A DNA stretch of 64,000 nucleotides from Flavobacteriia bacterium (GCA_947462925.1 CANHQP010000006.1:1-64000), one strand, 5' to 3'. Counted from the stretch's first letter, positions 53,018 through 63,520 are shown. Numbers and translations: made by a program. The notes: a model not told the origin generated them from the letters alone.

Positions 53018-53653
53018 TTAAAAATCTAGTTGATAAACATCTGCAAGCTGATTATTATCAAGTATAGTTAATTTCAGATCTTTTATAACACCATTATTCA
53101 CGCCATAAACCCAACCGTGAATGGCAACTTCTTGTCCTTTCATCCACGCTTCTTGAATTATCGAGGTTTTGGCCAAATCTTGCACTTGCTCAAAGACATT
53201 TAACTCGACAAATCTGTCAAATCTTTCTTTTTCGTCTTGGATTTCGTTTAATTCCTTCGCATGAAATCTGTAAACATCCTTGATATGTCTAATCCAGTTG
53301 TCAATTAATCCAATGTGTTGATTTCCCATAGCTGCTTTCACCCCACCACAACCATAGTGCCCACATACAATTACATGTTTTACTTTCAACACATTCACTG
53401 CATAATCTAAAACGCTTAGCATACTCATGTCTGTATGTAACACCATGTTGGCAATATTTCGGTGGACAAAAACTTCACCTGGTTCTGCGCCTATGATTTC
53501 GTTTGCAGGTACACGACTATCCGCACAACCAATCCAAAGTACCGGAGGAGCTTGGCCTTCGGAAAGTTTTTTAAAAAATTCAGGATCTTTCTTTAATTTT
53601 CTCGAAACCCATAATTTATTGTTTTCAAGTAATTTATTATAAAATGTCAACAT
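53018..53653 (-). CDS. beta-class carbonic anhydrase
   Basis: A 211-residue zinc enzyme interconverting CO2 and bicarbonate. The zinc ligands are in WIGCADSRVPANE and CGHYGCGGVKAAMG, with the catalytic Asp-Arg dyad present. The ATG chosen gives MLTFYNKLLENNKLW; a GTG seven codons upstream overlaps the SulP gene. It lies directly downstream of a SulP transporter, so transport and hydration of inorganic carbon or bicarbonate are probably coupled. Confidence 0.95.
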   Translation of the reverse strand: MLTFYNKLLENNKLWVSRKLKKDPEFFKKLSEGQAPPVLWIGCADSRVPANEIIGAEPGEVFVHRNIANMVLHTDMSMLSVLDYAVNVLKVKHVIVCGHYGCGGVKAAMGNQHIGLIDNWIRHIKDVYRFHAKELNEIQDEKERFDRFVELNVFEQVQDLAKTSIIQEAWMKGQEVAIHGWVYGVNNGVIKDLKLTILDNNQLADVYQLDF

Positions 53654-53663
53654 AATACTATTT

Positions 53664-55229
53664 TTAATGACCACTAGTAATTTTTACTTCTGGTATATTG
53701 ATTGTTTTTAAAACGATATTTTTTGCAACTGCGCCATGAATTTTAAATTCTTGAATCAATTCAAGAACATCATAATCGATTGCTTTGCTTTTTGACCCAT
53801 CTATTGTCAAAGTGGCATTTTCTGGTACGTTTTGCAAGGACTCCAAAATACTTCCTTTATTTAAAAAAGTAACCTCTTCTGAAAGAATGATTTGAATATG
53901 TTCATTTCCTCCTTCATTTGTAATATTTTTTTGAAAATTGTTACGCAAGTTTTTTCTTAAAATGTAGAAAATTGAAATGGCCATCCCAATAGCAATTCCT
54001 TTCAATAAGTCAGTAAATAGGACTGCTAAAATAGTGGTTATAAAAGGAATAAATTGGTCAAATCCAAGTTTATACATACTCTTATAAAGTGATACTTTGG
54101 ATAATTTGTAACCCACCATTAATAGAATAGAAGCAAGTGAAGCAAATGGAATCAAGTTTAAAACTTGAGGTATAAAAAGGGCACAGACCAAGAGTAAAAA
54201 TCCATGTAAAATGGTCGCAAGTTTTGATTTCCCTCCAGCATTAATGTTTGCTGAACTTCGGACAATTACCTGTGTGATGGGCAGTCCACCCAATAGTCCA
54301 CTGACAATATTCCCGACTCCTTGCGCACGCAATTCTCTGTTAGTTGGCGTGAAATTTTTATCAGGATCGAGTTTATCTGTTGCTTCAACACTCAATAAAG
54401 TTTCCAAACTTGCCACCAAAGCTATGGTCAAAGCAACAACATAGACTTTAGGATTTTTCAAGGCCATAAAATCGGGAAAAATGAAGAAAGAACCGAAATC
54501 TTCCAATGATTTCGCTACAGGTAGTTGCACCAAATGTTGTCCTTTCATTTCAAAATCTGGAAGAAAATAATGAAAAATTAAATTGAATACTATTCCTAGG
54601 ACAACCACGAATAATGCGCCTGGTAAAATTTTGAAAACAGCCCATTTTTTCATAAATGGTTTGTCTAAAAAAATCAATATAAATATTGAAATAGCGGCTA
54701 TTATCATTGCCCCAGGGCTCAGCGCGTTAGTAGCATACATCAAATCTGAAAAGGTATTGTGTCCATCAAATTGGAAAAAAGATTCATCTCCCATGAAGTC
54801 TTTGTCGTAACCTACCAAATGGGGAATTTCTTTTAAAATTAAAGTGAGTCCTATGGCAGCTAACATTCCCTTAATGACGGAAGATGGAAAAAAGTTTCCT
54901 AAGATTCCAGCGCCAATAAATCCAGCAATTAATTGGATAACACCAGCTAGAATAACAGCAACAAGAAAGTTCTCAAAACTGCCTAAGGATGTAATTGCCG
55001 CTAAAACAATCGTAATAAGACCTGCTGCGGGACCAGAAACACCTAATTTTGATCCACTTAAAAAGCCGACAACGACTCCACCAACCATGCCCGCGATGAT
55101 TCCAGAAAATAAGATAGGTTTAGCACCTGTTGAAGCCAATGCCACCCCCAAACAGAGAGGAAGAGCAACTAAAAAAACAACCAAACTAGCAGGAAGATCA
55201 TTTCTCCATTGACTGAAAAAATTTTTCAT
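53664..55229 (-). CDS. SulP-family anion transporter with STAS domain
   Basis: A 521-residue transporter with a hydrophobic core of about 12 helices (LPASLVVFLVALPLCLGVALASTGA at the start, GLLGGLPITQVIVRSSANINAGGKSK in the middle) and a C-terminal STAS domain (about 430-521; VPENATLTIDGSKSKAIDYD). Paired with a carbonic anhydrase, a bicarbonate (BicA-like) role is more likely than sulfate uptake. No sulfate-assimilation gene is near. The small membrane protein gene lies 59 bp upstream. Confidence 0.92.
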   Translation of the reverse strand: MKNFFSQWRNDLPASLVVFLVALPLCLGVALASTGAKPILFSGIIAGMVGGVVVGFLSGSKLGVSGPAAGLITIVLAAITSLGSFENFLVAVILAGVIQLIAGFIGAGILGNFFPSSVIKGMLAAIGLTLILKEIPHLVGYDKDFMGDESFFQFDGHNTFSDLMYATNALSPGAMIIAAISIFILIFLDKPFMKKWAVFKILPGALFVVVLGIVFNLIFHYFLPDFEMKGQHLVQLPVAKSLEDFGSFFIFPDFMALKNPKVYVVALTIALVASLETLLSVEATDKLDPDKNFTPTNRELRAQGVGNIVSGLLGGLPITQVIVRSSANINAGGKSKLATILHGFLLLVCALFIPQVLNLIPFASLASILLMVGYKLSKVSLYKSMYKLGFDQFIPFITTILAVLFTDLLKGIAIGMAISIFYILRKNLRNNFQKNITNEGGNEHIQIILSEEVTFLNKGSILESLQNVPENATLTIDGSKSKAIDYDVLELIQEFKIHGAVAKNIVLKTINIPEVKITSGH

Positions 55230-55288
55230 GTTATAAAATTTTGATATTCTCCCTTTGGGAAAACCTATTAAAAAACTTGCAAAATAAA

Positions 55289-55588
55289 TTATACAAGTAT
55301 TTCAGGAGGCATCAGAATTTTATCTAATAATGGATTTAAGTAATTTAATCTGCTTTTTAAAGCACTTTTAAAGTCGATTTTTTCTTGCTTTTGACACTTG
55401 ATTTCTAACTGGTTAAATGACCATGGAAAAAAGTAAAAAGTTTCTTCATCGTCAATATCAGCTAAATCTTCTAAGGTTTCTTCAAGTTCATCTTCTTCGA
55501 AATTGGAAAATGTTGACACACGCAAAATAGCAACCATAAAAAGAAGGGTCATTAAAATAATAGATGCTTTTTGCGAGAACGAATTCAT
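55289..55588 (-). CDS. small acidic membrane/secreted protein
   Basis: A 99-residue protein with an N-terminal hydrophobic segment (SIILMTLLFMVAILRVSTF), a strongly acidic stretch (EEDELEETLEDLADIDDEE) and a C-terminal helical part ending in PPEILV. It lies 6 bp after kbl and 59 bp before the SulP gene on the same strand. The acidic segment and the neighbourhood suggest an accessory in bicarbonate transport or envelope, but no family is recognised. Confidence 0.55.
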   Translation of the reverse strand: MNSFSQKASIILMTLLFMVAILRVSTFSNFEEDELEETLEDLADIDDEETFYFFPWSFNQLEIKCQKQEKIDFKSALKSRLNYLNPLLDKILMPPEILV

Positions 55589-55594
55589 CGAATA

Positions 55595-56785
55595 TTATTT
55601 AATCACATTTAATTCTTTCCCTACCTTGATAAATGCTGCAATTGCTTTATCTAAATCGGCAATGGAATGAGCAGCAGAAATTTGCGTTCTAATTCTTGCT
55701 TGACCTTTGGCAACCACAGGATAAAAGAATCCAATTGCATAAACGCCTTCTTGTAATAGTTTATCTGCAAATTGTTGTGAAAGTGCAGCATCATATAACA
55801 TAATTGGTACAATTGGAGAGTCTCCAGGTTTGATGTCAAAGCCAGCAGCGATGATTCTTTCCTTGAAGTATTTTGTGTTGGTTTCTAATTTATCTCTCAA
55901 TTCAGTAGTTGAACTCAAAATATCGAAAACTTTGATCGATGCACCCACAATTGCAGGAGCAAGTGAATTTGAAAACAAATATGGTCTAGAACGTTGACGC
56001 AACAATTCGATGATTTCTTTTCTTCCAGTTGTGTAACCGCCCATGGCACCACCAAGCGCTTTTCCAAGCGTACCTGTGATGATGTCAATTTCACCGTTAA
56101 CGCCACAATATTCAGGAACACCGCGACCTGTTTTACCGATAAATCCAGCCGAGTGACACTCATCAGTCATGATCAATGCATCGTATTTTTTAGCCAATTC
56201 ATTGATTTGATCCATTTTGGCAATGTCTCCATCCATAGAGAAAACACCATCAGTGACAATGATTCTAAATCTTTGCGCTTGGGCAGCAATCAGTTGTGCC
56301 TCCAAGTCAGCCATGTCTGAGTGCTTGTATCTGTAACGTTGTGCTTTACACAAACGAACGCCATCAATAATCGAAGCGTGATTCAATTCATCAGAAATAA
56401 TTGCATCTTCTTCGGTGAAAAGTGGTTCAAAAACACCACCATTGGCATCAAAAGCAGCGGCATACAAAATGGTATCTTCAGTACCGTAAAACTCGGCAAT
56501 CTTGCGCTCCAAAGTTTTGTGAATATCTTGGGTTCCACAAATGAAACGCACAGAAGACATACCATAACCGTGAGAATCTAAAGTATCTTTCGCAGCTTGA
56601 ATTACTTCAGGGTGAGAAGAAAGTCCGAGGTAGTTGTTGGCACACATGATGACCACTTCATCTCCAGATTGAACAGTTACTTTCGCCCCTTGAGGTGATG
56701 TAATGATTCTTTCTCGTTTGAAAATTCCTCCTTCTTCAATCGTTTTTAATTCATTTGCCAAAAAATCTTTCATTTTCCCGTACAT
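55595..56785 (-). CDS. kbl: glycine C-acetyltransferase (2-amino-3-ketobutyrate CoA ligase)
   Basis: About 396 residues. A PLP enzyme of the alpha-oxoamine synthase family that converts 2-amino-3-ketobutyrate and CoA to glycine and acetyl-CoA in threonine degradation. It shows [14 protein letters not shown], the PLP-pocket DECHSAGF and the Schiff-base lysine in [17 protein letters not shown] -7 box at 56813-56820 lies inside the longer frame and favours this start ([11 protein letters not shown]) or the next Met. The threonine dehydrogenase partner is not in the window. Confidence 0.95.
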   Translation of the reverse strand: MYGKMKDFLANELKTIEEGGIFKRERIITSPQGAKVTVQSGDEVVIMCANNYLGLSSHPEVIQAAKDTLDSHGYGMSSVRFICGTQDIHKTLERKIAEFYGTEDTILYAAAFDANGGVFEPLFTEEDAIISDELNHASIIDGVRLCKAQRYRYKHSDMADLEAQLIAAQAQRFRIIVTDGVFSMDGDIAKMDQINELAKKYDALIMTDECHSAGFIGKTGRGVPEYCGVNGEIDIITGTLGKALGGAMGGYTTGRKEIIELLRQRSRPYLFSNSLAPAIVGASIKVFDILSSTTELRDKLETNTKYFKERIIAAGFDIKPGDSPIVPIMLYDAALSQQFADKLLQEGVYAIGFFYPVVAKGQARIRTQISAAHSIADLDKAIAAFIKVGKELNVIK

Positions 56786-56812
56786 GATACCCTGCTTTTG
56801 ATTATTGAAAAT

Positions 56813-56820
56813 CAAAGGTA
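56813..56820 (-). promoter_or_regulatory. -7 box of kbl
   Basis: The minus strand reads TACCTTTG, an exact TAnnTTTG match, 27 bp before the ATG at 56785. It decides against the upstream TTG start at 56830. Confidence 0.45.
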
Positions 56821-56951
56821 ACATTTTCAATTTTTGAACAGGCTATTTTACTAAAAAATTGGAAAATTTCTGAATCGCTATTGAAATTCTTGTTTTTGAA
56901 AATCTAAAGCGGATAAATATTCATTTCTCTTGGTTTTTTGATGCAATTAAT

Positions 56952-56959
56952 TAGTTTTG
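56952..56959 (+). promoter_or_regulatory. -7 box of the ECF sigma gene
   Basis: TAGTTTTG matches TAnnTTTG, with TTGG 18 bp upstream. It lies 9 bp before the ATG, implying a very short leader. Confidence 0.4.
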
Positions 56960-56968
56960 TCTTAGTCT

Positions 56969-57514
56969 ATGCCAAAAATCGAACAAAAAATAACTGAAGA
57001 AGATTTGATTTCCTTATTGAAAGGAAAATCTGAAACTGCCTTTTCCTATCTCTATGATCATTATGCTGCTGCCTTGCTTGGAATTATTTCTCGCGTCGTG
57101 GTCGACGAACAGCGAGCCAATGATGTTTTGCAAGATACATTCGTCAAAATCTGGAAAAATATAGAAACGTACGAAAGAGGAAAAGGAACACTTTTTACTT
57201 GGATGTTAAACATTGCTAGAAATTCGGCGATTGACTCAAATCGTTCAAAACATGTGAAATATAAAATCCAATTGGATGAACGTGTCGTAGATAACAACAA
57301 CAAAGTTGATAATTCTGCACAAATGGACATCATTGGTCTGAAGGAAACGGTCTTAAAATTACGTCAAGAATACCAAAATTTGATTGAATTCATTTACATG
57401 AAAGGATTCACCCAACAAGAGTACTCGGATGAATTTGGGATTCCTTTAGGAACCGTCAAAACCAGAACAAGAGCCGCTTTATTAGAATTGAGAAACCTTT
57501 TAAAAGAAAGTTAA
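56969..57514 (+). CDS. RNA polymerase ECF-type sigma factor
   Basis: A 181-residue sigma factor. Region 2 shows ANDVLQDTFVKIWKNIETYERGKGTLFTWMLNIARNSAIDSNR and region 4 shows FTQQEYSDEFGIPLGTVKTRTRAALLELR. It is followed without a gap by an anti-sigma gene, as in ECF systems controlled by a membrane anti-sigma. It is divergent from kbl. Confidence 0.93.
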   Translation: MPKIEQKITEEDLISLLKGKSETAFSYLYDHYAAALLGIISRVVVDEQRANDVLQDTFVKIWKNIETYERGKGTLFTWMLNIARNSAIDSNRSKHVKYKIQLDERVVDNNNKVDNSAQMDIIGLKETVLKLRQEYQNLIEFIYMKGFTQQEYSDEFGIPLGTVKTRTRAALLELRNLLKES

Positions 57515-58312
57515 TTGGAAACCGAATCATTTATTGCCTCTGGGATTCTTGAGCGTTATTTTTTGGGTGAATGTTCGGAGTCTGAAATTGTTTTGGTTGA
57601 AAAAATGCTTCAAGGAAATCCTACCATTCAACAAGAATATTTAGAAATCCAACAAGCATTTCAAACCGCAGCAATGGAAAATGCCATCGAACCAAATGAT
57701 GCGCTGCAAACGCAAATTTGGAATGCGATTAAAGCGGAATCTATTTCGATGGTTAATTTAACAACTCATTCAGAAAAAAATCAAAAAAGCATTTCTTGGT
57801 TGGCATATGCTGCCACGTTTACACTTCTTTTTTCAGTTTCCAGCTTGGCGATTTATTTTTTCAGTGAATTAAATATTTCCCAAAAAGCAATGGCGTCAAA
57901 TCTTCAAAAAGTGAAGGATTTAAATGCGCAAGTTTTAAAAACCAAAGATTCATTGAATCAAATAGAATCCAAATTGAAGCTTATCGCAGATCCATCAACA
58001 TTGAAAGTTACTTTGGCTGGTGTTCCCACCTCAAAAGATGCTCATGCGGTAATTTTTTGGAATCAAAAGCAAAAACAAGTGATTTTAACTGGAATTGAAT
58101 TGCCTAAATCACCTGAAGAAAAGCAATACCAATTGTGGGCGTTGGTGGATGGAAAACCAATAAATGCTGGTGTTTTCAATTCAAGTTCCAATCATGATTT
58201 AATTTCCATGAAATCGATAGCAAAAAGTCAAGCTTTCGCCATTACATTGGAACCAAAAGGTGGAAGTCCGACGCCACACTTGGAGGCACTGTGCGTGATT
58301 GGAAACGTATAA
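57515..58312 (+). CDS. anti-sigma factor, RskA-like
   Basis: A 265-residue protein that starts at TTG immediately after the sigma stop codon (TAATTG), with A/G-rich AAAAGAAAG as a possible ribosome site. The N-terminal domain (SGILERYFLGECSESEIVLVEKML) is of the RskA/zinc-less anti-sigma type. One transmembrane helix (LAYAATFTLLFSVSSLAIYFF) follows and then a periplasmic coiled coil and an RskA-C-like domain (AVIFWNQKQKQVILTGIELPKSPEEKQYQLWALVDGKPINAGVF). It should sequester the sigma factor at the membrane until a signal triggers release. Confidence 0.88.
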   Translation: METESFIASGILERYFLGECSESEIVLVEKMLQGNPTIQQEYLEIQQAFQTAAMENAIEPNDALQTQIWNAIKAESISMVNLTTHSEKNQKSISWLAYAATFTLLFSVSSLAIYFFSELNISQKAMASNLQKVKDLNAQVLKTKDSLNQIESKLKLIADPSTLKVTLAGVPTSKDAHAVIFWNQKQKQVILTGIELPKSPEEKQYQLWALVDGKPINAGVFNSSSNHDLISMKSIAKSQAFAITLEPKGGSPTPHLEALCVIGNV

Positions 58313-58328
58313 AAATTCAATCACAAAA

Positions 58329-58357
58329 AAAGGAACCTTTTCAGATTCCTTTCATTT
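58329..58357. terminator. putative bidirectional terminator
   Basis: AAAGGAA (58329-58335) pairs with TTCCTTT (58346-58352), with an A run before and a T-rich stretch after. It lies between convergent genes ending at 58312 and 58372. The stem is short. Confidence 0.5.
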
Positions 58358-58371
58358 TCAAAATATTTGTT

Positions 58372-59010
58372 TTATTTATTGCATTCTTCCAACATTTTGG
58401 TTGCTTCTTCTTTTCCCCAATCTGGATGCATAGCAGAAGGAAGTTTGAAAGTTGCAAACAACGCAACAGCTTTCTCAAATTTTGGCTTGGCAGCTTTTTT
58501 TCCGCCTCCAAATGCTTCTGGAGTGTTGAAAGTTGATTGTGCCTCCAAATAGTAAATTCGTGGATTGTTTGGATCCACATCTTTTGCTTGTTCCAAAGCC
58601 TTTGAAGCTTTTCGTCCGTAACTCATCCAACGAGAATTTGGGTCAACCATCATTTGTTGAACAGCAACCATGTTTCTCATGCAGTACAATTCAGCATTTT
58701 TTGGTTCCAAAGCTTCTGCTTTTTCAATCAGTTGAATGCTTTTTTCAGCGATTTTGTCTTTGTCTGCTTTCTCATCCATCCAACCAGTCATGTAGTTAGT
58801 GTATGCAGCGTAGTAATACGGCAACCATTTGTCTTTTTCAGCATCTCCAATACGCTCAAACAAAGCAGAAGTTGCAGTGTAATCCGCAATAGTTGAATCT
58901 GTTTTCATTTTTGCCAAAGCTTTGGTCATTCCAGCTTCGTACTTGCTCATTTCTTGTGCCGATAACATTCCAGTAATCAACACAAACATTAAAATCAATC
59001 CTCTTTTCAT
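58372..59010 (-). CDS. secreted TPR-like protein
   Basis: About 212 residues. The start is the Met of MKRGLILMFVLITGMLSAQ, a clear signal peptide; a GTG further upstream overlaps the receptor gene. The mature protein is helical, with several TPR-like units (AEALEPKNAELYCMRNMVAV, EQAKDVDPNNPRIYYLEAQSTF). It lies 10 bp after the TonB-dependent receptor, so it is probably co-transcribed and may assist the receptor. The exact role is unknown. Confidence 0.78.
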   Translation of the reverse strand: MKRGLILMFVLITGMLSAQEMSKYEAGMTKALAKMKTDSTIADYTATSALFERIGDAEKDKWLPYYYAAYTNYMTGWMDEKADKDKIAEKSIQLIEKAEALEPKNAELYCMRNMVAVQQMMVDPNSRWMSYGRKASKALEQAKDVDPNNPRIYYLEAQSTFNTPEAFGGGKKAAKPKFEKAVALFATFKLPSAMHPDWGKEEATKMLEECNK

Positions 59011-59020
59011 TCTTCTTAAT

Positions 59021-61261
59021 TTACAAATTATTATTGATAGATTGTTGCGTTCTATCGACACCCCAGCTCATGAACAAACCTACGAAAAAGCCCATGGATG
59101 CTGGTGGTCCAACGGCTTGTTTTAAAAATAATCCTGCTTCGTCTTTGATTCTTGAACTGTATGTATATCCAAAGACTTGTTTTTGGTTGAAAACGTTGTT
59201 TACGCCCACCACAAAAACTGCATTGCTTTTCATTACTTTCGTAATCCAGTTGAAGCTGAAATTGTTTGTACTGTAAAATTTCGTTCTGTCACTCAAATAT
59301 TGTTCCGAAGGTTTATTTGGGTTGTAATAAGGTCTTCCTGTTGCCCAATTGTAACTCCAATTGATTCCAAACATTTTTTTCGACCAGAATTTCTTAATTA
59401 CAACACTTCCTGTGTGATTCGCTGCAAAATTGGGTTGCGCATAAATTGGAAAATTCAAATAATCTCTTTTCGTGTCCAAGTAAGAATAACTGATCCAATA
59501 ATCCAATCCTTTGATGGTTTTTTTGTCTCTCCAAAAGATTTCAATTCCTCGTGCGTAACCATAACCATCTGTGCTTACAGCAAATTGATTGGTTGAATCT
59601 GTTTTCAGTAAACTTCTATATTCTTTGTCGAAAACTTGGGCTCTGAAAGTGTAATCTTTGGTAAAATGTTGGAAAGTCAAAATGTAATGATCTGCTCTTG
59701 TGAAATCGAAATTACTTTGTTGCGTCATGTATTTTCGATCTGGCGTTTGGTAAAAAATTCCGTAATCAAAACTAATTTGCGTTGGTTTTGCGAGCAAATA
59801 AGAAATACTTCCTCTCGGTGCAATGTTTGCTTTTTGTGTTAATGCTGAATATTCGTAACGAAGTCCAGGTCTGACAGCCAATTTTTTACTAATGAAAATG
59901 TCAGATTCCACAAATCCAGCAGAATAGGTTTCCGGCACAAAAGTTTTGAAATCAGCATAGTAAAAAGAGAAATTACTTCTGTCTTCGTTTCGCCAAGTCT
60001 CGCCACCAAATCGAATGGCGTTTAAACCTTTGATTTTTTTCTCAACCACTGTTCTGAATTGCAACATGGTTTTATAAGCATCAATGTCAAAACTTCCATT
60101 GTCCAAAGCCGCAATTCCCGTTACTGGAATTCGATTGTAGTCTTTGTCTTGTACTTCACCGCTGATATTATCGACATTGTTGCTGTAACTTGTAACTGCA
60201 AACAATTTCCAACCTTTTCCAAGTGGTTGTCTCCAACTTACATTGAAAAAGCAATTCACATTATTGAGCTTGAATTGATTGTAAAGTCCAACACTATCAA
60301 AGGAATTATTTTTCAATCCCAATCTGGAAGTATTCAAATAACCATAAACTTTGACCATTCCATTTTTAAAGGTTTTCATTCTGAAATTGGCATCCAAATT
60401 ATGAGAAGTTGGCGGTCTAAAAAAATCTGGTCCCTGAGGAATCAGTTTCATATATAAAGCCAAATTGGTGTAAGAATAACTCATTCCAAAACTGGCTTTT
60501 TTAGATTTAGAAACTCGCTGAAAACCTGCTGTGGTAAAAATTGGAGAAATCCCAAATTGAACTTCTGAAGCGTCAGGAATATCGATACTTTCCAAGTTTA
60601 AAACTGCACTCAAAGCTTGACCGTAAAGTGCGCTATATCCACCAGTACTGAAAGCTGTGCTGCTGAACAAAAAAGGTGAAAATCTTCCTCGTTGTTGAAT
60701 TCCGGGAACTGAACTGAAAAAGAAATTATTTACCACCGCGCCATCAATGATGATTTTACTTTCTTCTGCAGAACCACCACGAATGAACAATCCTTCTTGT
60801 TCGCCAACACGCTGCGCGCCAGGAAGTGTTTGCAATGCTGAAGAAATATCCGCGCCCGCGCCTGCCGTCGTTACAATATCTAAAGGATTTAAAACTGTTG
60901 CTCTTTTTTTGTCATTCGCTTCAAAAGAACCCGCGGTGATTGTCACAGCATCCAATTCCGTGATGTCGTCTTTGAGCGTAAAATTGGCTACAACTGTATC
61001 TTTTTCAAGCAGAATTTTAATTGTTTGCGTGCGATAACCGATCAATGAAGCAGAAATGGCATATTCGCCTTTATCATAGGTTTTGAAGGAAAATTTACCC
61101 AAGGAATCAGAGGTTGCTCCATCGTAAGTGTCAATCAGAGTAATAGAAGCTAATTTGATTGGTTTTCCCTTATTGTCTTTGACGATACCTGTAACCAAAA
61201 TTTGCGATTGAACAGAAAACCCGACCAAAAGTAAGAGAATAAAAATGATGCTTTTTTTCAT
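59021..61261 (-). CDS. TonB-dependent receptor with CarboxypepD-like N-terminus
   Basis: A 746-residue outer-membrane protein. A signal peptide (ends ...GFSVQSQ) is followed by a carboxypeptidase-D-regulatory-like domain (VTGIVKDNKGKPIKLASITL), a plug (ADISSALQTLPGAQRVGEQEGLFIRGGSAEESKIIIDGAVV) and a long beta barrel ending in aromatic strands. It imports or binds an unknown ligand. No SusD-like gene is adjacent, so it is not an obvious polysaccharide locus. A TPR-like protein gene follows. Confidence 0.93.
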   Translation of the reverse strand: MKKSIIFILLLLVGFSVQSQILVTGIVKDNKGKPIKLASITLIDTYDGATSDSLGKFSFKTYDKGEYAISASLIGYRTQTIKILLEKDTVVANFTLKDDITELDAVTITAGSFEANDKKRATVLNPLDIVTTAGAGADISSALQTLPGAQRVGEQEGLFIRGGSAEESKIIIDGAVVNNFFFSSVPGIQQRGRFSPFLFSSTAFSTGGYSALYGQALSAVLNLESIDIPDASEVQFGISPIFTTAGFQRVSKSKKASFGMSYSYTNLALYMKLIPQGPDFFRPPTSHNLDANFRMKTFKNGMVKVYGYLNTSRLGLKNNSFDSVGLYNQFKLNNVNCFFNVSWRQPLGKGWKLFAVTSYSNNVDNISGEVQDKDYNRIPVTGIAALDNGSFDIDAYKTMLQFRTVVEKKIKGLNAIRFGGETWRNEDRSNFSFYYADFKTFVPETYSAGFVESDIFISKKLAVRPGLRYEYSALTQKANIAPRGSISYLLAKPTQISFDYGIFYQTPDRKYMTQQSNFDFTRADHYILTFQHFTKDYTFRAQVFDKEYRSLLKTDSTNQFAVSTDGYGYARGIEIFWRDKKTIKGLDYWISYSYLDTKRDYLNFPIYAQPNFAANHTGSVVIKKFWSKKMFGINWSYNWATGRPYYNPNKPSEQYLSDRTKFYSTNNFSFNWITKVMKSNAVFVVGVNNVFNQKQVFGYTYSSRIKDEAGLFLKQAVGPPASMGFFVGLFMSWGVDRTQQSINNNL

Positions 61262-61364
61262 TGAATAAGTTGACTAATTTGAATATTCGATTCGAAGATA
61301 AATAAACAATTTAGATTTCTGCTAAATTTATCTTGAATCATTTAAGCTCAAATACTTTACTTTA

Positions 61365-63386
61365 TTAGTTGTTTAGATTTTTTACAATTTCAATTGCTGA
61401 ATTAGCATCTGAAACAGGCGGAAAGCAAGTTTGGCTGTGGCAGACAAAAACCTGATTTTCGGTATTAGAAATCCTGTTTTTTAGAATTGGCAAAGTTCCT
61501 TTTTGACCGCCATATAAAAGCACATTTGGTAAATAAACTTTCGCAATTTCAGCCCTGATTTGTTCTTCGTTTGGTCCTGACACACAAATTTCACCGAATG
61601 GTTGAACAAAATTCAACAATGCATTTGACCAATTAGAATAACCTGAGCCGTAATGTTCCATTCCATCATAAATATTGGCAATCATTTGTTCCGCATCCTG
61701 AATATAACTTGGGACATCCAAATATTTTCCAAGTAAAAACAAATTCGAAGCCATTACGCTATTACTTGCAGGCATCACGTTGTCGTTCAGTTCCATTTTC
61801 CTGGCAATCAATTCCGTTTCATTGCTGGTGAAATAGAACATTTTGCTTTTTTCATCCTGAAAATGTGCTTGCGCAAACACGAGCCATTCAGCGGCTATTT
61901 CAATCCAAGTTTCATCAAATGTTGCTTCATACAAACGAATAAAAGCCGCAATCGAATTGGCGTAATCTTCTAAAAATCCGTCGATATTTGATTTTCCGTT
62001 TTTGTAATTTCTGCGTAATTTCCCATTTTCTGCGCATTGAAATTGTTTGATCCAACGCGCATTTTTAAGCGCCAAGTGCAGGAAATAATCATCGTTGAAT
62101 GCAAAATAAGCGTCGACACAACCTTTCAGCATCAAAGCATTCCAAGCAGTCAAACATTTGTCGTCCACGCCTGGTTTTATGCGATGCGCTCTTTCGGTGC
62201 GCAAAATATCGTTGATGCGGTGGATATTTGCCTCTAATTCATCGATGGTCCAGCGCATTTGATTGGCGAAAAGCTCATCTGTCGCATCTCTCAACAAAAT
62301 GTAATTATTTTCTTCCCAATAACCTTTTCCATTCACAGAATAAAAATCTTTGACCCAGTTGAAATCTTCACCCAAAAGTTTCTGTAGTTCATCTTTTTGC
62401 CAAACGTAAAACTTTCCTTCAACGCCTTCGCTGTCAGCATCAATCGCACTGTAAAATGCTCCTTCAGGAGTCAACATTTCGCGTTCTATCCATTCAACGG
62501 TTTGATAAACAATTCTTTTGTAAATCGATTTTGGTGTTTGTTGGTAAGCTTTGGCGTACAATGAAACCAATTGACCATTGTCGTAAAGCATTTTCTCGAA
62601 ATGTGGAACTTTCCAAAGCATATCGACAGAATAGCGCGCAAAACCGCCACCAATCTGGTCATAAATTCCGCCTTGCGCCATTTTTTCAAGCGTCAAATGC
62701 ACATGTTTCAGCAGCAATTCATCTTTTTGCCAATCGCCGAAGCGCAATAAAAATTCATAGTTGGAAGGCAATGGAAATTTAGGTGCTCTGCTGCTTCCGC
62801 CTTCGCGGTTGTCGAAATTGTGTGACCAACGCAAAACCAATTCTTTCAGTTTTTCAACTTCAAATTTCACAATAGGTTCAGGCGTCTGAATCCATTCGCT
62901 TTGTTGAATGCCATCGTGTAATTTTTCTGCGTATTCCAGCACTTCTTCTGGTTTGTTTCTGAAAGAATGTTCCAGACTTTTGAGCACTTGCATCCATTGT
63001 TCACGCTGAAAGTAAGTTCCTCCATAAATAGGTCTACCATCAGGTAAAGTGAAACAATTCAAGGGCCAACCACCGCGTTGAGTCATTAATTGCACGGCAG
63101 TCATGTACACTTGATCAACATCTGGGCGCTCTTCGCGATCCACTTTGATGCAGACAAAAAATTTGTTCATCAATGCAGCAACTTCCTCATTTTCGAATGA
63201 TTCGTGTTCCATCACATGACACCAATGACATGCAGAATAACCAATGCTCACCAAAACCAATTTGTTTTCAGCTTTTGCCTTTTTAAAAGCCTCTTCAGAC
63301 CATGAAATCCAATTGACCGGATTGTGTGCGTGTTGCAACAAATACGGACTTGTTTCTTCAATGAGTGTATTGGTGTATTTCTCCAT
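61365..63386 (-). CDS. thioredoxin-domain protein (DUF255/YyaL family)
   Basis: About 673 residues starting [26 protein letters not shown]. The N-terminal 150 residues are a DUF255 thioredoxin-like domain with [17 protein letters not shown] and [26 protein letters not shown]. The rest is an alpha/alpha barrel typical of the family ([39 protein letters not shown]). The biochemical role is not established. It is monocistronic, and -7-like TACTTTTG lies at 63392-63399 just upstream of the ATG. Confidence 0.9.
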   Translation of the reverse strand: MEKYTNTLIEETSPYLLQHAHNPVNWISWSEEAFKKAKAENKLVLVSIGYSACHWCHVMEHESFENEEVAALMNKFFVCIKVDREERPDVDQVYMTAVQLMTQRGGWPLNCFTLPDGRPIYGGTYFQREQWMQVLKSLEHSFRNKPEEVLEYAEKLHDGIQQSEWIQTPEPIVKFEVEKLKELVLRWSHNFDNREGGSSRAPKFPLPSNYEFLLRFGDWQKDELLLKHVHLTLEKMAQGGIYDQIGGGFARYSVDMLWKVPHFEKMLYDNGQLVSLYAKAYQQTPKSIYKRIVYQTVEWIEREMLTPEGAFYSAIDADSEGVEGKFYVWQKDELQKLLGEDFNWVKDFYSVNGKGYWEENNYILLRDATDELFANQMRWTIDELEANIHRINDILRTERAHRIKPGVDDKCLTAWNALMLKGCVDAYFAFNDDYFLHLALKNARWIKQFQCAENGKLRRNYKNGKSNIDGFLEDYANSIAAFIRLYEATFDETWIEIAAEWLVFAQAHFQDEKSKMFYFTSNETELIARKMELNDNVMPASNSVMASNLFLLGKYLDVPSYIQDAEQMIANIYDGMEHYGSGYSNWSNALLNFVQPFGEICVSGPNEEQIRAEIAKVYLPNVLLYGGQKGTLPILKNRISNTENQVFVCHSQTCFPPVSDANSAIEIVKNLNN

Positions 63387-63512
63387 AACAGCAAAAGTAA
63401 GGACAAAAATCTGATTCAATTGGAGAAAAATGCACAGTGATTCCAGTGAATAAAATAGCTGTTTTTTAACAAGCCTAAACAGATTTTAAAAAAACCGTTT
63501 GATTAAGAAGCT

Positions 63513-63520
63513 TATATTTG
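63513..63520 (+). promoter_or_regulatory. -7 box of the partial receptor gene
   Basis: TATATTTG matches TAnnTTTG exactly, 32 bp before the ATG at 63553. A TTTG occurs upstream but only at 11 bp. Confidence 0.4.

Noticed and set aside
53664-55229. Sulfate permease as part of the sulfur cluster
   Set aside because: It is 7 kb away, on a separate transcript, and pairs with carbonic anhydrase, which favours bicarbonate.
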